A stretch of 55,700 nt of DNA. It comes from a bacterium. GTDB lineage: Bacteria > Actinomycetota > Acidimicrobiia > Spongiisociales > JAHEDJ01. This document shows, piece by piece, positions 44,657-53,683 of this stretch. The notes below the pieces were generated by a model. It saw only the letters and a program-made list of their open reading frames with translations. It was not told where the DNA came from and ran no database searches. Position 1 is the stretch's first letter. Every line of letters starts with the position of its first letter. Both the position numbers and the translations under genes were made by a program. The stretch lies in NCBI GenBank assembly GCA_024641325.1, contig JAHEDJ010000011.1:1-55700 (forward strand). Reading direction: 5' to 3'.

Positions 44657-46444
44657 ATGGCCGATGAAAGCAAAATCGTAAAGCAGTTCCTCGGAGATGA
44701 TGATTTCCCGATCGACTGGGAGTCCGAGGGAGAGAAGGGTTTGTTCTGGGTCTACGACGATCTGCACTGCCCGCAACCGCTGTCTCCGATGTACTTCGAC
44801 ATCGGGGGTTGGTGGCTGACCTGTGATCACATGTTCCGGCGTTTCGGCACACCGTTCGCTTCGGACTGGATCGCCAAAAACGTCAATGGATATCTATACA
44901 CAGCGGCGATTCCGGCTGACCCGGATATGGACATGTACGCGATGGAGTACGGCTCCGTTTATCACCCGCGTGTCCCGAAGGACGATCCGGAGTACGCAGC
45001 CAAGATCGGTTCATATCTCAACGCCGTTCTTCCGACGTACGGCCTGAACTTCGCTGATTGGTGGCAGAACCGGTTGGTGCCGGAGATGCGTAAGAACTTC
45101 GACTATCTGGAAGAACGCATCGACCGTTGGGAGGATATCCCGCTCATGGAGTGGGCGACCATCCTCGAGGACGCGATAGACATCCACGACCGCCACTGGA
45201 AGATCCACTGGATGCTCAACTTCGCACAGTTGTCCGCCACTCTCAACCTCCAGGCCGTCATGGAGGAGGTCCGCGGCGCGGCCGACACGGTGCTCCTGGG
45301 GCGTTTGCAGAACTCGGCGAAGGACCGCAACTGGGACTCGATCGAAGCTCTGTGGATGATGAAGGAGGAGATCAAGGGCGACGCCGAACTGTCGAGGATC
45401 TTCGCGTTGGAGACCGGCGGCGAGGTATTGGTGGCTCTGGGCGAATCAGAGCGCGGCAAGAAGTTCCTGGCCGAGAAGCTGAGGCCGTATCAGCGCGAAT
45501 TCGGCTGGCACGCAGTGTGGAGCCACGAGTTCATCTTCCCCTCGCGCTATGAAAAGGCCGAGCCGGTGCTCGAGGTCATCAAGGGCTACATCGAAACGGA
45601 TTACGACTATCCGTCGACCGTGCAGCACCTGGCGGACGACATCGCCGCCGCCGCAGAAGAACTGCTGGATGGACTCGAGGGAGAAGCTCTCGAGAAGATG
45701 AAGGCGGCCAACGACGTCAACCTGAGGATGGCTCCGCTCACCCCCGATCACCACTTCTACATCGACCAGGGCAGCAACGCCCATGTTCGGGTTGTGTTGG
45801 TGTGCATCGGACGTCACCTGGTGAAGATGGGCGTGCTCGACGATGCCGATGATGTGGTCTATCTCCGCTACAACGAGTTGCGCTACTTCATGGGCGACCC
45901 GGAAGGCTTTGACGCGCAGAGCATCATTGCCGAGCGGAAGCGCGAGCGGCAGGCTGCCTACGCGGTCCGGCCGAAGGACTGGGTCGGCACGGCAACCGAG
46001 TCACAGCTCCAGTTCCCCTACCTGAGTCTCTGGGGCTTCCCGGAGAGGCTCTACATGGAGCAACCCGAGGCCGAGGATCAGATAGCCGGTATAGCGGCTT
46101 CGCCCGGTGTGTATCAGGGGAGGGCGAAGGTGGTGTTGAGCGTCGACGAGTTCGACATGGTCAACAAGGGCGACATCCTCGTTTGCCAGATGACGAACCC
46201 GGCCTGGGTGACGCTGTTCACCAAGATCAGCGCCCTCGTTACCGACGCGGGCGGCGCCGTGTCGCACCCGGCGGTGCTCGCCCGTGAGTTCGGAATCCCG
46301 GCGGTCATCGGCAGTTCTGTTGCAACACAGAAGATCAAGACGGGAGATCTTTTGCGGGTCAACGGATCTACCGGTGTTGTTGAGATTCTTGCCGACGATG
46401 CCACCGAAGGTGACGTGGTCGGATCGGATCTATTCACTCCATGA
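44657..46444 (+). CDS. PEP-synthase-like swivelling phosphohistidine protein
   Basis: A 595-residue protein. The C-terminal part (about 485-580) is the PEP-utilising mobile domain with TDAGGAVSHPAVLAREFGI; its His537 is the expected phospho-acceptor. The preceding 480 residues begin with a family-specific DLHCPQPLSPMYFD block, and no N-terminal PEP/pyruvate-binding ATP-grasp domain is present. Size and layout resemble the alpha subunit of phenylphosphate synthase, in which a phosphohistidine transfers phosphate to phenol. A partner supplying phosphate is required; the HprK-like gene downstream is a candidate. AAAGGAG precedes the ATG, and the stop overlaps the GntR gene. Confidence 0.85.
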   Translation: MADESKIVKQFLGDDDFPIDWESEGEKGLFWVYDDLHCPQPLSPMYFDIGGWWLTCDHMFRRFGTPFASDWIAKNVNGYLYTAAIPADPDMDMYAMEYGSVYHPRVPKDDPEYAAKIGSYLNAVLPTYGLNFADWWQNRLVPEMRKNFDYLEERIDRWEDIPLMEWATILEDAIDIHDRHWKIHWMLNFAQLSATLNLQAVMEEVRGAADTVLLGRLQNSAKDRNWDSIEALWMMKEEIKGDAELSRIFALETGGEVLVALGESERGKKFLAEKLRPYQREFGWHAVWSHEFIFPSRYEKAEPVLEVIKGYIETDYDYPSTVQHLADDIAAAAEELLDGLEGEALEKMKAANDVNLRMAPLTPDHHFYIDQGSNAHVRVVLVCIGRHLVKMGVLDDADDVVYLRYNELRYFMGDPEGFDAQSIIAERKRERQAAYAVRPKDWVGTATESQLQFPYLSLWGFPERLYMEQPEAEDQIAGIAASPGVYQGRAKVVLSVDEFDMVNKGDILVCQMTNPAWVTLFTKISALVTDAGGAVSHPAVLAREFGIPAVIGSSVATQKIKTGDLLRVNGSTGVVEILADDATEGDVVGSDLFTP

Positions 46445-47139
46445 TCGATGAGCGCCGTACGGATCCTGTGGCACGCAATGTGTTGAGTGCTCAGGTGAAG
46501 GATCGGATCCTTCAGTGGATTCTGGAGGGTGAACTGGCTCCCGGGTCTCGCGTGGTCGAGACCCGGGTTGCCCGGGAATTGGGCACGAGCCAGGCGCCGG
46601 TTCGGGAAGCATTGCGCGACCTGGCCACCCTCGGCATTATCGATATGCAGCCGTATCGCGGTGCCCGCGTGCGTCAGCCATCTAAAGACGAGTTGGTCGA
46701 GGCGATGGAGGTACGGGGAGAACTCGAAGCGCTGGCGGCGCGGCAGGCGGCCACGCGCATGACAGACGAGACTATCGCGCAACTGCGGGCCCTCATCGAC
46801 GAGATGCACCACTTTGCGGAGATTGGAGATGCTCACGCCCACGCCATGAATAACACCGAGTTCCATGCGCTCGTCGTACGCGCATCGGGAAACCGCACGC
46901 TGGAACGTACATGGTCGATGCTGCAACCGTACGCACGGACCTATGTGACTGCGATGGTCCCGGGCACAGATCTGGTCTGGCTCGGTGATCGTCACGTGCG
47001 GATACTCGAAGCGCTCGAAGCCCATGATCCGGCCCGGGCGGCCGAAGCCATGCGACTCCACGCGCGTGAAGCTGAGGAACTCGTGCTCGACATGGACGAG
47101 GCGATGTTCACCGATCAACCGGCATCGACGAAGAGTTGA
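46441..47139 (+). CDS. GntR-family regulator, FCD subfamily
   Basis: A 232-residue regulator with an N-terminal winged helix (LSAQVKDRILQWILEGELAPGSRVVETRVARELGTSQAPVREALRDLATLGIIDMQPYRGARV) and an FCD ligand-binding domain with helical metal or ligand residues (TEFHALVVRASGN, DRHVRILEALEA, RLHAREAEELV). FCD regulators sense carboxylic or sugar acids, usually releasing DNA on binding. It lies within the run it may control. The ATGA overlap with the swivelling-domain gene ties their expression. Confidence 0.92.
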   Translation: MIDERRTDPVARNVLSAQVKDRILQWILEGELAPGSRVVETRVARELGTSQAPVREALRDLATLGIIDMQPYRGARVRQPSKDELVEAMEVRGELEALAARQAATRMTDETIAQLRALIDEMHHFAEIGDAHAHAMNNTEFHALVVRASGNRTLERTWSMLQPYARTYVTAMVPGTDLVWLGDRHVRILEALEAHDPARAAEAMRLHAREAEELVLDMDEAMFTDQPASTKS

Positions 47140-47146
47140 AAGTACT

Positions 47147-47182
47147 CCGGCAGGGATGGCGCACTGCGTGCCTTCCTGCCGG
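47147..47182 (+). terminator. Hairpin between GntR and HprK-like genes
   Basis: CCGGCAGG (47147-47154) and CCTGCCGG (47175-47182) form an eight-bp stem with a 20-base loop, without a T-run. It may weaken read-through from the regulator into the following genes. Confidence 0.35.
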
Positions 47183-47217
47183 AATGAGGCGGCGCCGAGC
47201 CGCGCGAAAGGAAGAAA

Positions 47218-48096
47218 ATGCTGCAGCTTTCAGAGGAGATGTCCGGCGGGAGCGCCCGACTGCGCGTGGACGTACACGGCTCCGCGCCCCGGGATCATGT
47301 ACTCGAGGATATGAACTTCCTCAACTACCGCCTTGCCGAAGTCAACATCGAACCTGAGGTGACGCTGCACGAGCCCGACATCGTCTGGCACCAGGACGGC
47401 GAGAAAGGCATTTCCTACGACGGGAGGCAGATGACGTTTACCGGCGATTGGGCGGCGGGTCCACTACAGAAGGTCGTGGTGACGATGCTGGCACTCAAGA
47501 TGGAGGCTGTTGGCCTGCATCCGTTCCATGCAGCCTCCGTCCGCTACCGGGACAAGACGATCCTATTCCTCGGTGGTGAGTCCAATCACGGCAAGAGTAT
47601 GGGCCAGATCGAGGCTTGCAGGCGCGGCGGGTTGCTCGTTTCGACGGAGACGACTGTTATCGACGAGGACGGCATCGCAGTGATGGGATCCAAGGACGTC
47701 TTTCTGAAGAAGCGAGCCGAAGGTACCGAACGGGCGGACAAGGCTGCGCCGAACAAAGGTGTCGAGAAGTTCTTCGGCGAGATGCCTACCTGGCGGGAGC
47801 TCAACGAGCCCACCAACGTCGACGCAGTCGTGGTGCCGGCAATAGATGGGAACTTCGACCCGAGCCTGGTGGAAATGGGGTCGTTCGAGGCCCAATTCCA
47901 GACGCTCCACTCTTTGCAGAACTACTTCTTGTTGAACGAACTGCTGGCGCCCGGTTTTCCGATGCCGATGGTCGACACCGAGGAACTGCGCAAGGTACGA
48001 GCCGGGTTCGTCGAGCGGTTCGCAACGCGGCCCTTCTACTTCGTACGGGCCGCCACCCCCCAGGTTTTGATGGATGAGGTCGACAGGGTTCTCTGA
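47218..48096 (+). CDS. HPr-kinase-like P-loop protein
   Basis: A 292-residue protein resembling the catalytic core of HPr kinase/phosphorylase or related PEPCK-like kinases: LHPFHAASVRYRDKTILFLGGESNHGKS has the 'LHAA' strand and a Walker A loop GESNHGKS (120-127). In HPr kinase the next strand ends in a pair of Asp (LVADD or similar); here the matching segment is GGLLVSTETTVIDEDG, so the pair is changed. The remaining 150 residues are not recognised. ATG 47218 follows AAGGAAG. It lies between the GntR and molybdenum-hydroxylase genes. Confidence 0.75.
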   Translation: MLQLSEEMSGGSARLRVDVHGSAPRDHVLEDMNFLNYRLAEVNIEPEVTLHEPDIVWHQDGEKGISYDGRQMTFTGDWAAGPLQKVVVTMLALKMEAVGLHPFHAASVRYRDKTILFLGGESNHGKSMGQIEACRRGGLLVSTETTVIDEDGIAVMGSKDVFLKKRAEGTERADKAAPNKGVEKFFGEMPTWRELNEPTNVDAVVVPAIDGNFDPSLVEMGSFEAQFQTLHSLQNYFLLNELLAPGFPMPMVDTEELRKVRAGFVERFATRPFYFVRAATPQVLMDEVDRVL

Positions 48097-48138
48097 AAAC
48101 ACGCCGCGCCTGCTCGTAGGCGACCGAGAAGGAAAGAG

Positions 48139-49002
48139 ATGAAGACATTCGAGTACGCCCGTCCGTCGACGGTGGCCGAGGCCGTTGCTCTGCTCGAGCA
48201 GCACGGACCGGACGCCGAACTGCTCGCCGGTGGAACCGATCTCGTGATTGAGATGCGCAATGCATGGAAGGTGCCGAAGGTCGTCATCGACCTGAAACGG
48301 ATCGACGAGTTACGGCCGGCTATTCGGGAGAACGGGCAGTGGATTTCGATCAGCTCCACGACCGTCATGACGGATATCGCCGAGGATGCCCGGATCCAGA
48401 AATACTTCCCTGCCCTCGTCGAGTCGGCGGTAGTCGTAGGCTCGGTGCAGATACGCGCCAGAGCCACACTGGCGGGAAACATTTGCAATGGCTCTCCTGC
48501 GGCCGACACGGCTCCGCCGCTGCTCATATACAGGGCGGTGGTAGCTATTGCCGGCCCGGCAGGCAGGCACAAGATACCGATCGATGACTTCATCGTCGGG
48601 CCCGGAAAGGTGGCGCTTGGCCGTGGCGAGCTCGTAACCGGAATCGAGTTGCCCATCCCGCGGCAACCGATTGGAGCGGCTTACACCAGGCTCACGCGCC
48701 GGCGCGGTACGGATCTCGCTTCGATTACGCTGTGCTGCAGCGTCGAGGAAGGTGGCGTTGCTCGTATTGCCTACGGCAGTGTTGGACCTCGTGCCGTCCT
48801 GGTAGAGGATTCGAGCGGTGTCCTGGCCGACCCAGGAGCACCCGACGAACGGAAATCCGAGATACTCGATGAGGTCTTCGCCGATGCAAGCCCATCCTTG
48901 CGTTCGATGCGAGCCAGTCCCGACTATCGCCGGGCGATGCTGCGGGTGCTGGGGGCGCGCGCTCTGCAGACTGCCATCGACCGTTTCGGAGATGCATCAT
49001 GA
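48139..49002 (+). CDS. Molybdenum hydroxylase FAD-binding subunit
   Basis: A 287-residue FAD subunit of the xanthine dehydrogenase/CO dehydrogenase family. The FAD-binding motifs AELLAGGTDLVIEMRNAW, VGSVQIRARATLAGNICNGSPAADTAPPLL and GELVTGIELP are present. It takes electrons from the iron-sulfur subunit. GAAGGAAAG precedes the ATG and its end overlaps the next gene by four bases (ATGA). Confidence 0.95.
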   Translation: MKTFEYARPSTVAEAVALLEQHGPDAELLAGGTDLVIEMRNAWKVPKVVIDLKRIDELRPAIRENGQWISISSTTVMTDIAEDARIQKYFPALVESAVVVGSVQIRARATLAGNICNGSPAADTAPPLLIYRAVVAIAGPAGRHKIPIDDFIVGPGKVALGRGELVTGIELPIPRQPIGAAYTRLTRRRGTDLASITLCCSVEEGGVARIAYGSVGPRAVLVEDSSGVLADPGAPDERKSEILDEVFADASPSLRSMRASPDYRRAMLRVLGARALQTAIDRFGDAS

Positions 49003-49478
49003 GTGAATCACTGATCATCGAGGCAACCATCAACGGGTTCCGGCGATCTTTCGAGGTAGCAGTTCACCACACGTTGCTCGATGTGCTCAGAGATCAACTA
49101 GGTCTGACCGGAACCAAGGAATGCTGTGTGGTCGGCGAGTGCGGGGCGTGCAGTGTGATCGTGGACGGCCGTCCGATGAACTCCTGCCTCATGCTGGCGG
49201 TCGAGGTGGATGGTGCCGAAGTGACCACGGTCGAAGGATTGGCTCTCGGAGACGGCCATCTGAGCCCTCTGCAGGGCGCATTCCTCGATGCGGGAGCGGC
49301 GCAATGCGGCTTCTGTATACCCGGCCAGTTGATTGCCGCTCAGGCCCTGCTCGATCGAATCCCTCATCCCACAATCGACGAGATCCATGAGGCGATGGCA
49401 GGCAACCTCTGCCGGTGCGCCGGCTATGAGCAGATCGCAAAGGCAGTCCAGGCGGCCGCGGAGGCGGCGAACTCATGA
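48999..49478 (+). CDS. Molybdenum hydroxylase [2Fe-2S] subunit
   Basis: A 159-residue subunit with both clusters' cysteines visible: the plant-ferredoxin-type CCVVGECGACSVIVDG...SC in the N-terminal half and CGFC...CRC (QCGFCIPGQL, GNLCRCAGYEQI) in the C-terminal all-alpha half. It passes electrons between molybdenum and FAD. Coupled by ATGA overlaps to both neighbours. Confidence 0.96.
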   Translation: MSESLIIEATINGFRRSFEVAVHHTLLDVLRDQLGLTGTKECCVVGECGACSVIVDGRPMNSCLMLAVEVDGAEVTTVEGLALGDGHLSPLQGAFLDAGAAQCGFCIPGQLIAAQALLDRIPHPTIDEIHEAMAGNLCRCAGYEQIAKAVQAAAEAANS

Positions 49479-51718
49479 AGGCCGACGGAATCGGTGCAGC
49501 CGCCCACCGGCTGGGCGGGATCGGTCGGGTGACCGGACACCAGCAATACCTGGCGGACATCCGCCTGGCCGACATGCTGCACGTCAAGCTCGTGAAACTC
49601 GATTGTGCCAGGGCGCGAATCGTCTCGGTCGACAAGTCGGCCGCCGAACAGGTCCCCGGCGTCCGATTGATAATGACCGCTGACGACTTGCCGCAACCCG
49701 TCCCCCGTTTCGGGCCCCAGTTCCAAGACCGGCCCATTCTCGCCGACGGTGAGACCAAGTACCACGGTGAACCGGTGGCGGCGGTCGCCGCCGATACCAA
49801 GGAAGCAGCCGAGGAGGCGGCCCGTCTGGTCGTCGTTGAACACGAGGTACTCGAGGGTGGCGTATTCAGCGTGGCAGACGCCCTCGATCCTGGCGCGCCG
49901 CTCGTGCAAGACCCATCTATACGGGCCGACGATCAATGGGCGAGAACCAACATACTCCGGGAGCATCGCTTCGGATGGGGAGACGTCGACGCGCAAGAGG
50001 CCGACCTCGTGATCGAGAACCTCTACGAGTTCCCCATGGTTACCCACTTCGCCATCGAGCCACACGGGTTCATGGCGGCTCCGGACGGCGAGGGGATCGC
50101 AGTGTGGAGCACAATCCAACACCCCTACCTGCTGCAAAAGACCATCGGAAAGCTGCTCAAACTGCCTCTCTCCAAGGTGCGGGTATTTGCCCCGGACCCG
50201 GGGGGAGGCTTCGGCGGCAAGCAGAATCCCAAGCTCGAACCCCTGGTGGCGTACATCGCATTGCACACGGGGCGACCGGCCCGCCTCGTGTTGACGCTCG
50301 AGGAAACGTTCCAGGCCGTACGACGCGCATCGGCGGAAGTCACCGTGCGTACCGGACTCAATAGCGACGGGACCCTCGTCTTCGAGGACTTCGAGTGCAA
50401 CTTCCTGATCGGCGCCTACGTGGATATCGCCGACCGGGTAGTCACCAAAGGCAGCTACCTCGCCGCCGGACCGTACCGTGTGCCGGCCGTGAGGATTGTC
50501 GCCAGAGGCATCCTATCCCACACCACGCCGTCGACGGCGTTCAGGGGATTCGGCATTCCGCAAGTCACCTGGGCACGCGAATCCAATCTCGACGAGGGTG
50601 CCCGCGCCCTGGGTATCGACCGGCTGGAGATCCGGCTGCACAACCTCGCCGAGAAGGGTGAGGAGTTCGTGCCGGGCGATACTCCGGCGGACGGCCACTG
50701 GGTGCAGTCTGTTCAGCGGGCCGCCGAACTCATCGGATGGGACCAACCACTGGCACCCGGCCGCGGCCGCGGCATCGCCCTCGGGCTCAAGTCGGGGCCC
50801 ACGACCGGACTGTCGTACTCGACCGTCCGTCTGCTGGCCGACGGCAGCGTTCTCGTCTTCTCGGGAACGTCCGACATGGGTCAGGGTGCCCGTACCGTGT
50901 TTGCCCAGATCGCCTCACAAGAACTCGGTGTTCCGCTCGATCGGATCTCGGTCGTCATGGGTGATTCGTCGGTCGTTCCATACGACCAGCAGACGTCGGC
51001 CAGTCGATCGTCGGTCCTCATGGGTACCGCAGTGTTCAATGCCTGTCTTGACATCAGAAACAAACTCACTGCGCTGATCGCGGCCAGGTTCGAGGTCCCC
51101 GAATCCGACATCTCAATTGAGGGTGGCGTCGTTCGTATTCCAGACGTGGAGATGACGATCACTGAGGCACTACAGGCCGGTCTGGGCCCCCTCGGTGGGG
51201 AACTCGTCGGCAACGGGGAGATGCGCAAGGACAAGGATCCATCGCATCCCCTCGGCGGGTCTGCCGCCTTCTTCGAGTTCAACACTACGGCGATCGAACT
51301 CGAGGTAGATCCCGGCACCGGGGAGATAACGATTCTCCGCCACATCACGGTCGGCGACGTCGGAACTGCTTTGAATCCGTTGCAGGTGGCAGGCCAGGAC
51401 GAGGGCGCGGCGATCATGGGCCTCGGCCATACGCTGATGGAACACTACATCTTCGACGAGGACGGACGGATTCGGAATCTTGGTGCGATCGACTACCGGA
51501 TCCCCACCAGCATGGATCTGCCCCTTCAGATGCGGAGCGACAGTATCGAGAACGCAGACGGCCCTGGTCCATATGGAGTGAAGGGAATCAGCGAAGGTGC
51601 CCTGCTGGCGGTCTCCCCGGCCGTTGGCTCCGCGGTTACCGAGGCAACAGGTCTCATAATCCGGGACCTACCACTAACACCGCAGCGCGTATGGGAAGCG
51701 ATGACGGAGAGAGCATGA
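49475..51718 (+). CDS. Molybdenum hydroxylase molybdopterin-binding subunit
   Basis: A 747-residue large subunit. It has GGGFGGKQNPKLEPLVAYIA, the AFRGFGIPQVTWARE loop, GTSDMGQGARTVFAQIA, and the region GVKGISEGALLAVSPAVGSAV that includes the conserved Glu beside the molybdenum. The 'DMGQGARTVFAQ' motif has no CO-dehydrogenase VAYRCSFR loop, so this is a general hydroxylase rather than an aerobic CO dehydrogenase. Such enzymes insert water-derived oxygen into N-heterocycles, aldehydes or aromatics. The stop overlaps the cyclase start. Confidence 0.94.
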   Translation: MKADGIGAAAHRLGGIGRVTGHQQYLADIRLADMLHVKLVKLDCARARIVSVDKSAAEQVPGVRLIMTADDLPQPVPRFGPQFQDRPILADGETKYHGEPVAAVAADTKEAAEEAARLVVVEHEVLEGGVFSVADALDPGAPLVQDPSIRADDQWARTNILREHRFGWGDVDAQEADLVIENLYEFPMVTHFAIEPHGFMAAPDGEGIAVWSTIQHPYLLQKTIGKLLKLPLSKVRVFAPDPGGGFGGKQNPKLEPLVAYIALHTGRPARLVLTLEETFQAVRRASAEVTVRTGLNSDGTLVFEDFECNFLIGAYVDIADRVVTKGSYLAAGPYRVPAVRIVARGILSHTTPSTAFRGFGIPQVTWARESNLDEGARALGIDRLEIRLHNLAEKGEEFVPGDTPADGHWVQSVQRAAELIGWDQPLAPGRGRGIALGLKSGPTTGLSYSTVRLLADGSVLVFSGTSDMGQGARTVFAQIASQELGVPLDRISVVMGDSSVVPYDQQTSASRSSVLMGTAVFNACLDIRNKLTALIAARFEVPESDISIEGGVVRIPDVEMTITEALQAGLGPLGGELVGNGEMRKDKDPSHPLGGSAAFFEFNTTAIELEVDPGTGEITILRHITVGDVGTALNPLQVAGQDEGAAIMGLGHTLMEHYIFDEDGRIRNLGAIDYRIPTSMDLPLQMRSDSIENADGPGPYGVKGISEGALLAVSPAVGSAVTEATGLIIRDLPLTPQRVWEAMTERA

Positions 51719-52605
51719 GCGACCACATAGAAGTTGGACCCATCAAGGACATCCCTCCCGAGAAGATCGTCGATGCGGCGCGTTTCGTGAAGCTGGGAAG
51801 GCAGTATTCGCTGGCAACATCCAGGTTTCCGGGCATGCCGTTGTTCCCGGGCCACCCACCGTTCCAGGTGCTCAATTTCCGGTCCCCTCCGGGAATCAAG
51901 GCTGAAGGCGCGCAGCCGTGGGGTCCGCCAAACGATGCAGGGCTGGGTTACATGGCCGAATACCTAATGGCCACTTCGCATTCCGGGGCGCACATCGATG
52001 CACTCGCTCACATGACGGTCGGGGAGGACAACCACTGGTACGGAGGCGGGAACACCGCCGAGCACCTCACCGACAAGGGCCCGTCCGTCGGCGATGCCGA
52101 GAAGTTGCCGCCGTTCTTCACCCGCGGGGTGCTTCTCGATGCCCCCGGCTACCGGGGAGTCGAGGCCCTTCCGGCCGGATCACCCGTAGATGCCGGGGAA
52201 ATGCAGGCAATCGCCGACTGGGAGAAGGTGGAAGTACGCCCCTGGGACGTGGTACTGATCCGAACCGGGTACCTGGCTTTCTGGCCGGATGCGGAGAATA
52301 TGGCTGCGCACAAGACGGCAGGGCCGGATCTCTCGGCGGCGGAGTGGCTACTGGCCCGCGGGGTCGTTGCAACCGGCACCGATACGGAGACCTATGAGGT
52401 GCAGCCGGCCCCGGATCGGGGCGTACCTGCGAACCCGCAGCCCGTTCACACGAAGCTGTTGATCGAAAACGGGATCTACTTGATGGAAAGCGTGTATCTG
52501 GAGGAGCTCGCTCGCGACCGCGTGTACGAGTTTCTCTTCGTAGCGCTGCCGCTGAAGATCCGAGGCGCTACAGGGTCGATGATCGATCCGCTGGCCATGG
52601 TGTAG
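51715..52605 (+). CDS. Cyclase-family (kynurenine formamidase-like) hydrolase
   Basis: A 296-residue protein of the cyclase family (PF04199). The metal-binding His/Asp motif is SHSGAHIDALAHM (family consensus HxGTHxDxPxH), followed by a later GTDTETYE segment. The family includes kynurenine formamidase, isatin hydrolase and similar ring-opening or amide hydrolases. The ATG overlaps the previous stop. Next to a molybdenum hydroxylase this suggests ring hydroxylation followed by hydrolysis, as an inference. Confidence 0.9.
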   Translation: MSDHIEVGPIKDIPPEKIVDAARFVKLGRQYSLATSRFPGMPLFPGHPPFQVLNFRSPPGIKAEGAQPWGPPNDAGLGYMAEYLMATSHSGAHIDALAHMTVGEDNHWYGGGNTAEHLTDKGPSVGDAEKLPPFFTRGVLLDAPGYRGVEALPAGSPVDAGEMQAIADWEKVEVRPWDVVLIRTGYLAFWPDAENMAAHKTAGPDLSAAEWLLARGVVATGTDTETYEVQPAPDRGVPANPQPVHTKLLIENGIYLMESVYLEELARDRVYEFLFVALPLKIRGATGSMIDPLAMV

Positions 52606-52613
52606 GAGGGGCA

Positions 52614-53669
52614 ATGAAGGCACTCGTCGTTACGGAACCAAACGCGTTCTCTGTTGAGGAAGTCACAGAGCCCGAGCCTGGATACCGCGAGGTGGTCGCT
52701 CGAGTGCGGGCGGCGACCATTTGCGGCACAGATGCGCACCTCCTCCGGGGCGACTATCCGGGGTTCTGGCCGCCGAGTTACCCATTCATTCCGGGTCATG
52801 AATGGGCTGGTGAGGTAGTCGGCCTCGGTCCCGGTACGGAGGAACTCGGCTGGTCGGTGGGCGATCGTGTGGCCGGCACCTCCCACGATGCCTGCGGCTT
52901 CTGTCAGAAGTGTGTCGAAGGCCGCTACAACCTCTGTGAGAACTACGGCAAAGAGGGTCTCCACCGCCAGTACGGTCACAACTACCAGGGGGCGTTTGCC
53001 GAGTACGTCGTCCACGGCGTCAAGTCGATCTTCCCCCTACCGGACGGGATCGACTTCGAGACCGGCGCTGTGCTCGATCCTGCGTCGATCGGCCTGCACA
53101 CGGCCAACCGCGGTGGTGTGCGCCCGGGCGACAACGTCGTCGTTTTCGGGCCGGGCCCGGTGGGGTTACTGGCAGCTGATGCGGCGCTGGTCCGCGGAGC
53201 CGGACGTGTGATCGTCGTCGGAAAACCCACGGTTGACTGTGACCGGCTGGAACTGGCCGCCCACCTTGGTTTCGAAACGATTGATTACGAAGGCAAAGAC
53301 CCCGTCGAGATGATCAGGGAGGCGACCGCCGGGTTGGGAGCCGACGTGATCCTCGATTGTGCGGGCGTTCCCGACACTTTCCGCTGGTCGATCGCCGCTC
53401 TCCGCAAAGGCGGCAGGGTGGCTGCCGTCGGCATCCCGACCGAAGGCGTTGACCTCGACCTCCAGGAGCTGGTCCTGTATGAAAAGGAGCTGGTCGGCGT
53501 TCGTGCGACGGCCGGTGAGATGCGGCACGTGATCCCGCTCGTTGCCGCCGGCCGGATCCGGGCGAAGAAGCTGATAACGCATCGCTTCCCGCTCGAGGAG
53601 TTCGGGGAAGCTATCGACACGTTCAACGAACGTCGTGACTGCGCGATGAAGGTGATCGTCGAGCCCTGA
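52614..53669 (+). CDS. Zinc-dependent alcohol dehydrogenase (MDR family)
   Basis: A 351-residue medium-chain dehydrogenase. GHEWAGEVVGLG has the catalytic zinc Glu, the structural-zinc cysteines are in CGFCQKCVEGRYNLCENYG, the catalytic Cys is in AATICGTDAH, and the coenzyme-binding GPGPVGLLAADAALVRG replaces the usual GxGxxG. It oxidises an alcohol or reduces an aldehyde with NAD(P). GAGGGG precedes the ATG eight bases after the cyclase gene, so it belongs to the same operon. Confidence 0.94.
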   Translation: MKALVVTEPNAFSVEEVTEPEPGYREVVARVRAATICGTDAHLLRGDYPGFWPPSYPFIPGHEWAGEVVGLGPGTEELGWSVGDRVAGTSHDACGFCQKCVEGRYNLCENYGKEGLHRQYGHNYQGAFAEYVVHGVKSIFPLPDGIDFETGAVLDPASIGLHTANRGGVRPGDNVVVFGPGPVGLLAADAALVRGAGRVIVVGKPTVDCDRLELAAHLGFETIDYEGKDPVEMIREATAGLGADVILDCAGVPDTFRWSIAALRKGGRVAAVGIPTEGVDLDLQELVLYEKELVGVRATAGEMRHVIPLVAAGRIRAKKLITHRFPLEEFGEAIDTFNERRDCAMKVIVEP

Positions 53670-53683
53670 AAGGCCGGAATCAC

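Noticed and set aside
49475-51718. Aerobic CO dehydrogenase (CoxL) call for the molybdenum subunit
   Set aside because: The CoxL-specific VAYRCSFR-type active-site loop is not seen, so only a general molybdenum hydroxylase is supported.
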